From Brevipalpus yothersi (taxonomy: Eukaryota; Arthropoda; Arachnida; Trombidiformes; Tenuipalpidae), in assembly GCA_003956705.1 (NCBI GenBank), contig QZCP01000116.1:51087-115086 (forward strand): DNA of 64,000 nt, in the 5' to 3' direction. Below are positions 11,382 to 21,918 of the stretch, piece after piece. A model generated the notes under the pieces. It did not search any database, was not told the DNA's origin, and saw only the letters and a program-made list of their open reading frames with translations. Positions within the stretch are counted from its first letter, which is position 1, and each line of letters opens with the position of its first letter. The position numbers were made by a program, and so were the translations under genes.

Positions 11382-14300
11382 TCATTGTCTCCGTCTGTAT
11401 GATGTTGCCAGGGCAGAGCTGGCTCGTCTCAGCCATGATGGTCCGCTTTGCTTTTGGGCTTCTTCTTCGTCCTGAATTTCCAATTCTCTTGGTTGGCTAT
11501 TGGAACCCGATCGTTTGTTACCAAACTCATCATAGTCCTCATCAAAGTCATCACCATAATCATCGCCCTGTTTCGCTGGCTTGGTCACTGATTGTACTAG
11601 TGGTTGAGCTGCTGTGGGCGCTTTTACTGACTCAACCAGTGGCTGCTGACTGGTTGATTCATCATCGTCGTCTTTGTATGAATTTGGATCAAATGTTCCA
11701 TAGGCTGGACTCTTGCTGACATCATAATCGGATGTTTCGACACCATGAGATTGCCAGTATTCTGGTGATGCGGTATACTTATAATTTTTGTACATATTGT
11801 TCCAATCGATCGATTGTCCAGCACTTCTCATTCGGCTCAACAGACTTCGGAACCAACTTGAACTACCACCCTTTGAGTAGCGATAGCCGGACATTGGAAT
11901 GTCTTGAGGACCATATGCGTAAGAATAATCCAAATTGACGCCTTGCATTCGCCACCATTCAGGTGAAGCAGTTTGTCGATAATTCTTGTACAACCAAGCC
12001 CAATCAAGTTGACCATTGTTTTGTTGTTTCAATTGCTGGATATACTTTAATAACCAGCCAGAGGCTTGACCTGGTGAATATTGATAAGCTTCCGATGGTA
12101 TCGATTGAACATTGTGCTGGCCATAGCGAGACCAACGACCTGTGGAAGTGTCGATTCCTTTAGATTGCCACCAAGCAGGAGAAGCAGTGTCTCGATAATT
12201 TTTGTACATCCATTCCCAATCAACATTTCCTTGCTTGCCAGCCTGTTCAATAATTCGTAGCAGCCATCCAGAGGCACCGTTAGGTTGGTATGAGTATGCT
12301 GTTTGAGGAATTGTTTGCTTGTGTTGAACCCATCGCCATCCACCAGTATTCGTATCGATACCTTTTGATCTCCACCATTCAGGTGAAGCCGCATTCTTGT
12401 AATACTTATACATCCATGCCCAATCCACCGGTTGGCCACTGTTTTCCATGCTAGATATTTTGTTGTTCAACCAAGTTGAAGAACCTCCAGGTGAAAATTG
12501 GTAAGCTTCTTGAGGCATTTGTTCGGTCATCTGTGGACTACTGTTACTTGAATATTGTCCCGTGTTGGTATCAATTCCTTTCGATCGCCACCATTCTGGT
12601 GAAGCGGCATTCTTGTAATATTTGTACATCCATGCCCAATTCATTGGTTGACCACTTTTTTGCATACTAGATATTTGATTGTTTAGCCAAGTTGAAGAGC
12701 CTCCAGGAGAATACTGGTAAGCCTCTTGAGGCATCTGAGCTGGTTGCATCATCATGGAATATTTACCGGTGTCCGTATCTATCCCCCTTGATCTCCACCA
12801 TTCAGGTGAGGCTGCATTTTTGTAATACTTGTACATCCATGCCCAATCCATCGGCTTGCCACTTCGTTCCATATCAGATATCTTATTGGTCAACCAGGTT
12901 GAAGAGCCTCCAGGAGAATATTGGTATGCTTCCTGTGGCATTTGACTGGGCTCCGTCATCGTACGTTGCGAATATCGACCGGTGCTCGGATCGATTCCTC
13001 TGGACTCCCACCATTGTGGTGAAGCTGTGTTCTTGTAGTTTTTGTACATCCATTCCCAATTGATTGGTTTTCCTTGATTCTTGTGTTCGTCAATCGTTTT
13101 CGTTAGCCAGCTCGAACTTTCACCAGGAGAATATTGATAAGCTTCTGCGGGCGGCTCTTTGAAGACAGGAAGTCCTGCTGAGGATTCTGGATCTTGGCTC
13201 ATCGGTGATGCGGAAGAGGATGCTGGATCTCTGCTCAATGGTGATGCAGATGATGACATTGGATCAATGGGAGTCATTGATCCAGGAATGTTCTTGATTG
13301 TTTCTACCACTTTAATATCCTCTGGTTTTCCATCACCATTTTTGTCCTCAGTTTTGACGACTTTGGTGATCACTTTTTCACCTCCACCGGGAAGTTCAAT
13401 TTTTTCTACGATCACTTTTTTGCTTTCTACATCTCCATCTGAATCTTTCGAAATTGTAGATACTACAGTTTTCTCTTCTCCATTTGGTAAGATCTGTTTG
13501 CTGATCGATTTTGATATCTCCTCATCAGAATCTTTCTTTGTCTCTATAGTTTGTTGGTTGATCACTTTTGAGTTGCCCGAAGGATCAACTAGAGTCTCTG
13601 TTACCACAGTTTTCTTCTTCTCTTCATCACCACCATCAATTTTGATAGTTTGTTCAGTGATAATTTTCTTCTCCCCACCGGGTAATATGATGGTCTCAGT
13701 GACAATGGTTTTCTTAGATTCTGGATCATTTCCTAGCTTTCCAATCGAGCTCGACATCACTGCAGGAACAATTGCTGGAACCACAGCAGGTGCTGCAGTT
13801 TTAATGATTTCCAACAATTCATTCTTCTGGGCACTCGGTGGCAATGTTGGATCGAGTTTAACATCGATTACTGTCTGCCCATGATCTTTACCGATGTTGA
13901 ATTGTGTTCCTTTATTATCATTCTTGTCGATATAATATGGCTGGACTTCGACCGTAATTTTTGATTGTTCCCCATGATTTTCAGGCTTCTTGATGATTCC
14001 TGACATATCAACTTTTTCCTCCGAGCTACTATCTTTTCCTGGTATCGGCAATCCTGGACGTAGCATTGCTGGTAGAGAGGCTGACTGAGGTATTTTTCCT
14101 CTGATTCCATAAATGATACGTTTCCAGATTGAAACTTTCGGTTTTCCATAGCCTTTCGGAAAAGAGATAATACCTCAGAATTTCATCAAAATCACTAACA
14201 TTATCCCAACTAAACACTCACCATACTGATTATAAATGGTGGTTTCATACATGCTTGGATCATATTTTTCTAGGGAGAGAAAAAAAGTTTTCTGAATGAT

Positions 14301-17300
14301 GCTATTCGAATTTTAATGATGAACTTACCTTGGTTGCGACCCAATAATCTTTTCCCTATATTGTATCCCAATCCTAATCCTAAGCCAGCTTTCAAAAATC
14401 CTCGCCAACGACTTGATTTTTCTGTGAAAATTGAACAGTCGTTATCACTGGAAGTTCAGATAAACGATGCTCTCTCTTAAAAACTCTGTTTTGTCGGGCT
14501 ATTCAGGACAATTTCTGCCATAAACTCACTTTCTGGGCTCGATTCACTGCTTCTCATCATTCTCGACATCCAATTTCGACGTTTCGGTAAACTCATTGAC
14601 TGATCGATCTCAGTTGAAACTCTTGTCCTTCTGAAATGATTCTTCACGCCTCTAATCATTCCCTTAACATGCCTATGAGATTCTTGTTTTTGTACTTCGG
14701 AAGAAGAATAATCGAGAGATCTCGGTTTTCTATTGAACCACGTCCACGGTCGGATCAAACTTCGCTTACTCCTCTTGCTGGGATCATATTCTTTTTGACT
14801 TCTTCTTCTCATCAGGAAAGGTAACAACATGGCTAATCTATGCTTCTTCTTTTCTCCAGGTTTTTGTTGATTTGGAGCACTTGCACTCATCGGTTGATCA
14901 TAATCTTGTCCACCACGACTCTGTGATCCATTTTTTCGATGACGAGCTAATAACGGTAACATGAACATCCATCTATGATGTCGCCTCTTCGGCACATCAG
15001 GTGCAGATGGATCATGGTCCATATTCGCTCGAGTTAGGGATGTTTCTTTTATATCACCTCGCTTCAAATGACTGGCCAAAAATGGTATCATGGCCAACCA
15101 TCGTCGAGAACGACTCTTCTTTTGTTCAGGAGCTTTTTGACCATTAGGCAGTACAGCACTTGCCGATGGATCATAATCCTCTAAGCCTCTAGATTTTGGC
15201 TTACTCCGATTGAGATGACTAGCCAGTAACGGGATCATGGCTAACCATCGTCGAGAACGACTCTTCTTTTGTTCAGGAGCTTTTTGACCATTAGGTAGTA
15301 CAGCACTGGCTGATGGATCATAATCTTCGAGACCTCTGGGTTTCGATTTGTTTCGATTGAGATGGCTACCCAGTAATGGTATCATCATCAACCATTTAGG
15401 AAAACGTCTCTTTTTCTGTTCTGGAGCTTTTTGGCTATTCGGGAGGACAGCACTGGCTGATGGATCTTGGTCTTCTAAACCTCTTGGTGTTGATTTATTT
15501 CGATTCATATGACTAGCTAAAAACGGTATCATAGCCAGCCATCGTCGAGAGCGACTCTTTTTCTGTTCTGGGGCTTTTTGACCGTTAGGAAGGACAACAC
15601 TGGCTGATGGATCATAGTCTTCGAGACCTCTGGGTTTTGATTCGTCACGATTGAGATGGCTACCCAGTAACGGTATCATCATCAACCATTTAGGAAAACG
15701 TCTCTTCTTCTGTTCTGGAGCTTTCTGGCTATTTGGAAGAACAGCACTTGCAGATGGATCCATATCTTCTGAAGCTCTTAGTTTTGATCTATTTCGATTT
15801 ATATGACTTCCTAGAAGCGGTATCATTGCTAGCCATCTTCTTCTACGTTTTTCTGGCCTTGGAATGCTCTGTGAGTTCGAATAGGATGGATCATATTCTA
15901 CACCTTCTCTGACTTTTTCATTATTTCTCTTGAAATGCTTTCGCATATGCATTGCCAATGGGATGAGCATCAAAAATCTACGCAATCGACTCTTCTTCTT
16001 CTCAGGTGACTTTTGTTCTTGTTCACTAGGCATACTGATTGGCAGTTTATCAGTTTCCGTGGCTGCTCTGATTTGAGAATTGTCCTTATTCCGGTTTCGG
16101 AAGAGGAAAGGCAAAAGCAGTGGAAGCCATCTTCGATATCGCTTCTGTTTTTGAGGCTCTTTCATACCCATCGAAGCCGATGGATCTATCATGTCTTGAG
16201 ATCGAATATTCTGCTTATTATTGTTTCGCCATGTCCACGGTTTGTACCACTTCCTACCAGTCTTTGATTGAGGATCTTTTTGACTCCGTCTAAACATGAA
16301 AGGCAACATAAGAGGTGCCAGCCATCGACGACTACGCTTTTTTGAATCAATGTTCTGATTTGGATATCCAGCTGGATAGCCTGATGGGTAGCCTGTTGGG
16401 TAGCCTGTTGGATATGATGGATTCATGGCCATTGATGGATCAATGTTCATTTGAGAGCGTGGCTTTGATGATGAGAACCATGTCCATGGTTTGAGTAAGC
16501 TTCGTTTCCCATTTGAGCTACCATTGCTCTTACTTCTTCTCATGAAAGGTAACAATAATGGTGCTAGCCATCTTCTTCGTCGACTTTTTGAACCCTCTTC
16601 ACTACTTCGTGGACTCATATTTTGCTGATACATTGGATCTTGGCTGTAATAGGGCTTTGGTGTTCTATTCCTTCTGAACCATGTCCACGGTTTGAGTAGG
16701 CTTCGACCACTTTTACTGCTATCTTGACCGTTATTGCGATTATTACGATTACGGCCAAGAAATGGCAACATTAATGGAGCCAGCCATCGTCTGCTTCGTT
16801 TTGGTTCCGAATATGATGGATTGTTCATAGAATTTGGCTGTTGTTCATACTGACTTCTTGGTTTGAACCATGTACTAGGTCGAAACAAGCTTCTCGAACC
16901 TAGCTTAGAATAGTTAGGCTGATTGCGATTGCGATTGAACCAAGTCCATGGCCTGAGCAAACTTCGTCTACTTGCACTTGGTGAACTGTTATCACTATTC
17001 CTTCGGAAAAGGAAAGGTAACAAGAAAGGCAAGAGTCGACGTCTTCTCGATTGTCCCTCTTGTTTCTGAGGTGTATATTGTCCATCATACTGCCCACCAT
17101 ATGGTGATGGAGGTACAGCCTGTCCAAAGTTTGGGTTGTATTGTGAAGGATTTTGATTAAAATTTGGCACTCCCGGAGGATTTTGATCAAAATTAACTGG
17201 AAAAATAATGCTCGATTATTAACGACTGATCGATTGGAATAGGAGGGCTGAATTACCTTTCGCATTTACGTTTGGGGGTGTAATTAGAGTTGCTTGGCTA

Positions 17301-17654
17301 TCTGAATTTGTAATGTATTGACTCGGAGAGATGAGTTCTGAAAATATGAGTATTGGGACATGAAAAATAAATTCTTTAGCTCAGATTATTTCCTCAACAA
17401 AAAAACAAAGTTGATAAAGCTTTGAGAGACTAATTGCACTTTGAGTTCAGTTCATATCAAAAAATTTGAAGTTTGAGTTTATTAACTGGAGTCCGTTTTG
17501 GATTGATACAGAATATGTTGGTCAGAAATTCATAAGGGATTCATTTCTTTGAAACTGTTCAAGCGAAAAAAATCAACTTACGTGGATCTGCATGAGATCT
17601 GATGAAAAATGTAAGGCACACAAATAAGAGGGCCCATGGATAAGGAGACTTCAT
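11382..17654 (-). CDS. giant secreted repeat protein, 1917 aa, unknown family
   Basis: Exons (minus): 17654-17582, 17337-17257, 17196-14530, 14421-14329, 14269-14222, 14173-11382. All introns are GT-AG and phase 1, and the summed coding length is 5754 bp ending in a stop. Residues 1-22 form a signal peptide (MKSPYPWALLFVCLTFFIRS, then HA). Residues of about 75-930 hold about 14 modules, each a basic cluster plus a short hydrophobic Pro/Trp segment (RRWLAPLMLPF, RRWLAMIPLLASH) with an acidic linker (EDYDPSASAVLP) or a KPWTWF motif. About 1140-1270 hold four repeats of the type KTVVTETIILPGGEKKIITE. About 1330-1815 hold seven modules, EAYQYSPGGSSTWL then DWAWMYKYYKNAASPEWW and GIDTxTG. The tail is acidic, then basic. 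If the donor at 14529 is not used, translation stops at 14477, leaving the 3' half without a start or signal peptide. I recognise no homologue; a secreted matrix, silk-like or multi-peptide precursor role is conjecture. Confidence 0.75.
11700..13160 (-). repeat. seven Trp-rich coding modules
   Basis: Seven tandem modules at a spacing of about 65-75 residues share (E)AYQYSPGGSSTWL, then 12-16 variable residues, then DWAWMYKYYKNAASPEWW and (R/K)GIDTxTG. Modules two to four are the most alike in sequence, which suggests recent unequal crossing-over; the first and last are the most diverged (last: ASPEYWQSHGVE). The invariant positions are aromatic or Pro/Ser/Gly, which implies a small fold held by aromatic packing. 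There are no cysteines. Confidence 0.75.
13159..13700 (-). repeat. four sheet-like coding repeats
   Basis: Within the last exon of the secreted repeat gene, about four repeats of 30-35 residues follow the pattern (E)KKTVVTETIxxPGGEKKIITEQTI, separated by Asp/Glu/Lys-rich turns such as DSDGDVESKK. The alternating Val/Thr/Ile composition suggests beta strands joined by PGG or PNG turns. Confidence 0.6.
14480..17000 (-). repeat. about 14 cationic hydrophobic coding modules
   Basis: Tandem modules of about 45-75 residues. An early type has RRWLAPLMLPF plus (R/K)SLLKPWTWF. A later type of about 48 residues alternates two versions, KKRRFPKWLMMIPLLGSHL and KKSRSRRWLAMIPFLASH, each followed by PRGLEDYDPSASAVLPN. 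The alternating pattern shows that a two-module unit was duplicated. The last full module regains the RPWTWFN motif of the first type. Confidence 0.75.
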
Positions 17655-18508
17655 CTCTTGAAAAAAATTGGAACTATTTGAAGAATAATCACTTTGATCT
17701 TGTATACGTTTCACACTCGATGATGAAGATATTCTCTTTTCAGAGAATCCTAAATAAATGATAGCCTTACTTGCTTTATACTCGCAGCAAAGGTAAAAGT
17801 CGAGAATCAATTAATCTGTGCAAGGTGTTTGAGTGCGTCGAATGACAAACTAGACAATAAGAATCTCAATCTCTTGCCTCAATCTGAGTCTAGTTATTGT
17901 GATCATTATATGTTTCAATCGCTGTTGGAACGTCAATTGGAACTCAGTCAGAGTTTTTGATTACGAAACGGCGTTTAATTAATGATGAATTGACTTCTCC
18001 CTATAAAATTGAGACAATTCCATTGGATCTTTTAGAGTTTTGGCATCGCAATCACAGAGCATATATCTATCCATCTATACTATCAACAGCGTAAGCCGTG
18101 AAAAGTAAATGATAGGTAGAGAGTTCTCTTTCTCTGACTCTTTCTTTTTGTTTCTTTTCCTTCTTCATATACTACCAGAGGCAAAAGGATTAGTGGAGAA
18201 AAGGAAAAAAAGAAGACGCGTTCTATGCTAGCCAACACGTAGCGAACAGAGAGCGTCCCGACTTAGCCAGATCTCGAAATTTGCTTGGATAGATCTGACT
18301 GGCCCATTGTATGGCGGACCTTTTGGCTTGCTTTAATTCGCGAGTTCATCCACAAGTATAACTCATAGTTCTCATCTCAGCATCCATGTCTACTGATATG
18401 CTGCATCAGTGCTATCAGAGTGAGGAGGCAAAGAGGAAGTTTACCCTCTGAAATATAAAGTTCCAAACTTGAGAAGGAGAAAACAAAGATTATGACGGAA
18501 AATTTACC
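17655..18508. other. upstream region of the secreted repeat gene
   Basis: No gene is supported. This is the presumed promoter and 5' leader of the minus-strand repeat gene. An AT-rich stretch at about 18000-18010 contains TATAAA on the plus strand; no convincing TATA box on the minus strand was identified. At 18180-18220 there is a purine-rich tract. Confidence 0.4.
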
Positions 18509-18838
18509 TTATTGGCTCGATATTGTGCTGATCATATTCATACCATGATTGAGAATTTTTATAGCTTCAGAGTTATCGGATGCCTTCATTGGGCTGGGAC
18601 ACTGAACAAAACCTGAGGCCCATTCTGAGATACCTCCTGAACAGCGAAGGACATGATTGAGGATAAAAAGTCTGTCTTCAAGAGATGCTAAGGGAATGAT
18701 GGCTGCAATGAGACGTGAGATCCATTGTTTTATCGATTCATTACTACTGTCATCATCCATCTCAGTTTTACGAACAAAAGCGAACAAGGATGATAGCAGT
18801 TGTTTGATGTGATTAATCCTTCCATCAATGTTTTCCTC
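18509..18838 (-). pseudogene. exon-like fragment of an unrecognised gene
   Basis: An open minus-strand stretch of about 107 codons reads as ordinary globular helical protein (for example IKQWISRLIAAIIPLASLED, then RLFILNHVLRCSGGISEW) and ends at a stop immediately followed by a good donor-like sequence (TAAG|GTAAAT, near 18506). It has no start codon of its own: its 5' end runs straight into the broken spectrin sequence near 18840. It therefore looks like an internal exon of another gene captured at a duplication breakpoint. I could not assign the parent gene. Confidence 0.4.
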
Positions 18839-19962
18839 CAAAGATGAGCATCTCCAAATTTGATTTCTCCTCAAATTTGGCCGGCTTATCAACCATACGA
18901 TATGAATTAAAGTGTGCTAATTGTTGTTGTACACCTTGCAATGAGTTTGCAAACTGACGATCGCCCAGCTCATCGATTGTTTTCTCAATCCATTTCAATA
19001 GATCAGATGTCAACTTGTCATAATCAGATATCATTCGATCAATGTCCATCGCTTCACCAACAACTTTCGCAATACGTCGTCCTTGTACAGTTTCCGCTTT
19101 CATTTTGGAGAAGTAATGATAATGAGTGACCACATAGGTGATGATTGATTTTTCATCAGGATTATCGGTACAAACATCCTCCGGATCAAGCAGCTTGGCT
19201 AGGCCAAGATCACGCTCGGCCACCGTAAAAGCATTATTGAGGTTATGGATCCAAGTGTAAGGCGAGAATTGCCATCCACCACATCATGAGAGCCCATATT
19301 TTCTAGATGGACTCTCTGTTCTCGTAGCAAAAATTGGATTGCCTTGTCTACATTCTCTAAACAATGTATTCTCATCTTACCCTTGGTTGGCTTTGGTAAA
19401 CGTTCACCGGACAGTATTTCCAGTAATTTAAGAAGAATTTTACCATCACCGGGGTGTCTGCACTCCGTTCCGATCACGAAGATCAAGATACAAATCATCT
19501 ATTCGACTATTGGCTCGGAGTAGATGTGAATTGATCCATTTTGTAAATGTTTTCTTTTGAACCGATTCTCGTTCATCTGGGTTGATGATGTTGATTGTGG
19601 TGATGATTGAATGAAAAAAATTAAAGATAAAAATTAGGTCAACATGTGAAATGATGAGCTCGTAAATTTGTGTGTGCCTGTCTGTGTCAATATTTTTTTG
19701 GATTGTTGCAAATACACATGCTAATGGGTTATGAGCTACTGATGGGTTCCAAAAAATATTGATGGTAATGGTTTGAATAGCTTTCCGGGAAAGAGAAAAA
19801 GAAATTTTTTTTCTTCTCAAATTTACCTGCAAGAGCTTTGATTCTGGATCGTTCAAAGAGTCGAGATGAACTATTTCCACCATCGTATTCATATTCTTCC
19901 ACTTCACCCAGTTGATTTGTGATGGGATCCCATCGATGTCCCACCGAAATACCAGTGGTCAT
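18839..19962 (-). pseudogene. beta-spectrin copy 3, truncated and broken
   Basis: Exon 1 (19962-19827) and intron 1 are intact and nearly identical to copy 1, with MTTGISVGHRWDP preserved. Exon 2 starts at 19576 but is disabled. At 19450-19477 an extra 28 bp shifts the frame and leads to a stop shortly after LDLRD. At 19250/19251 about 247 bp of the CH1-CH2 region are missing relative to copy 1 (7452-7698). Homology ends at about 18845, after KFEEKSNLEM, only about 110 codons into the repeat region. The two length changes sum to a multiple of three, but the sequence between them is out of frame. At most it could make a short N-terminal peptide without a complete actin-binding domain. Confidence 0.9.
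19445..19477. repeat. 23-bp insert flanked by ATCAC direct repeats
   Basis: Copies 1 and 2 have a single ATCAC here. Copy 3 has ATCAC (19445-19449), 23 extra bases (19450-19472, beginning CGG and ending CCG), and a second ATCAC (19473-19477). A 5-bp duplication around inserted DNA is what a transposition or staggered-break repair event leaves. Confidence 0.7.
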
Positions 19963-21160
19963 GATGTATCACGGTAAAGTTTTTTCTTCTCCTCTATCAC
20001 AATTTACATTTGATGATGAGTTGTTGAGTCTAGATTTGAATTGAATTGATGATCTGTAGAAAGCTGATATCAGATTGATGTAAAAAGATGAAGAGAGAGA
20101 AAAACATACAATTTAAAGAACCCAAAATATTTTTCAATAGCAGCCACAACACTCATTGAAGCTCTCTCATCTATTGACAATTTTGTAAACATTATACTAG
20201 CTGTGATACTAGTTCCTATATATCAAATTATACATCACCGCTTACCTTGTCGAGTGTAAATTTGAAATGATCAAGATTCAATTTCTCACAAAATTGTATT
20301 AACCACTCAATAATCAATTAATTAAACACATGGCAAGTCACTTGAGATTCATAACAACTGTATTGAAAAGGGGATGATCGAATTATTATTGGATAAGATT
20401 TATAATGAGTGATTGGGTTCGGATAACATTTCAGGCATAACATATTTTAAAAAACAGTGGAACATTAAATTGATTCAATCTTTAAATTAATAATTAAATA
20501 ATTTAAAAAATGGCCTTGACCTCCAAATGTTCAAACATGACTGGACTTTGAATCCTCTTCCATTCGAAACAGCACAATTGAAGGAGATGTCAGAAGGCTT
20601 TCGAGGGCAAAAACGAATCACGGAATGAACATCAGGAGAGTGGAAAGTTCACAGCCACCACCAAAGATGGGTTTAAATTTCAAGCAATGAAAGGAAAAAA
20701 TATTCTAGATCCGCGTCCATTAGAAATGAACACAAACGAAATAATGGAAATCGTTGATTCTAACATCGGGCATGGGGAGATCACGGAATCCAATATACAA
20801 AATACTGACACCCTATCGTGCCTTTGGAAAAATGAATAGATCGAAAGTGAAAAAGGAATCAATGGATTCAAATGAGATAGAATATAAATGTGGAGAAGGC
20901 TTTCGCTTACGAGAAGCTCTTGGAATCACACATATTATATAATGAAATGAAACTTGAATACCACAGTCTCGAGAAAATATCACTTGAGATGATGGAAAAA
21001 AGGGCTCATATCAAAAGATGTGAGCTAAAGATCAAATATAAAATATAAATTGAGGTGGAGATGTATTCGTGAAGAAACAGTTGAAAGTGAATTTCACTCT
21101 TGATCACACCTCGCAAGCTGCTAGATAACGGTTTGCGATTTATGATCAAGACTGAAATCC
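19963..21160. repeat. segmental duplicate of the spectrin copy 1 flank
   Basis: 19963-20335 matches 8383-8755, and 20338-21160 matches 9590-10420, in the same orientation with scattered substitutions and small indels. Together with the broken spectrin copy this makes one duplicated block of roughly 2.3 kb, against about 3.4 kb at the other copy. The zinc-finger-like relic is included and is more decayed here than at 10033-10317. Confidence 0.85.
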
Positions 21161-21918
21161 ACTTTAAACCGTTTATACACAGATAAATCTCCACACTGAG
21201 GGTTCGGCGAGTTGTCGTGATATATTTATATCCTTTCTCAACAATGTACAACAATTTAGTGAAATTTTATCAATTAATCTAGAAACTTCCGGAAGCTATA
21301 GTATTTCAAAGATACTATAAATCCCATTCAAAAGCGATACTAAACAATATAGCTCTCAACAATATGAATGCATATGAATGTCAGCTAATGTTGACATGAA
21401 GGTAGACATTAGAATTCTTGCAACATGTAAAAATATAATTGTTACAAGAGAGATGGTAATGGATTGTATTAGACTCAACGAATCCAAATTTCTTTTCTCT
21501 TTCTCTCTCTCTCTCTCTCTCTCTTCTCAATGATTGAGATATCTTCATGCAATTGATGATGAAAAGTTGGGGGAAAAATGTAGAAACAATTTCGTTTGTA
21601 ATAAAATTTATTGTAATGATTTTTGGGAGTTTTTAATGGACGGAGTGCCTCTAAGAGGTATGGATGAAGAGTGATACTGTCAGCTTTAATCTGACTTGTA
21701 TGAATTTTCTATTCTATGTTCGTATGATAGGGTGTGAGATAGGCCATACAATTTTTTTCGAATTTTTCGAAGTCCAAAGCGAATGAAAAAAGAGAGATAT
21801 GCAATTTCCATTGACTTCAGAAGCCCACTTTGAGGGCTATAAAAAGGCATTAAAATGATGTCAAATAATTTAAATGATACTGGATCCTAGAGAAGCTGCA
21901 CTCAATCTGTAGATTCTC
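21161..21918. other. 3' flank of beta-spectrin copy 2
   Basis: No gene is supported. A pyrimidine tract with (CT)n lies at about 21490-21533. A possible minus-strand polyadenylation signal AATAAA lies at 21612-21607, about 310 bp after the spectrin stop. Confidence 0.4.

Noticed and set aside
13159..13884. A 241-codon plus-strand open frame rich in Ser/Phe/Ile
   Set aside because: It is antisense to the Thr/Val/Glu-rich repeats of the secreted protein; its composition is exactly what the complement of those codons gives.
14477..14530. The stop at 14477 as the true end of the repeat gene
   Set aside because: A strong donor lies before it, and the downstream exons join in phase. It is kept only as an alternative end if that intron is retained.
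19199..19498. A possible alternative N-terminus of a short spectrin isoform in copy 3
   Set aside because: The apparent start lies at the 28-bp gain and the frame runs out of the spectrin frame after the deletion, so no sensible protein results.
21480..21540. A simple-repeat tract considered as a CRISPR-like or satellite array
   Set aside because: It is only a (CT)n run without spacers; no CRISPR or operon-type structure exists in this eukaryotic window.
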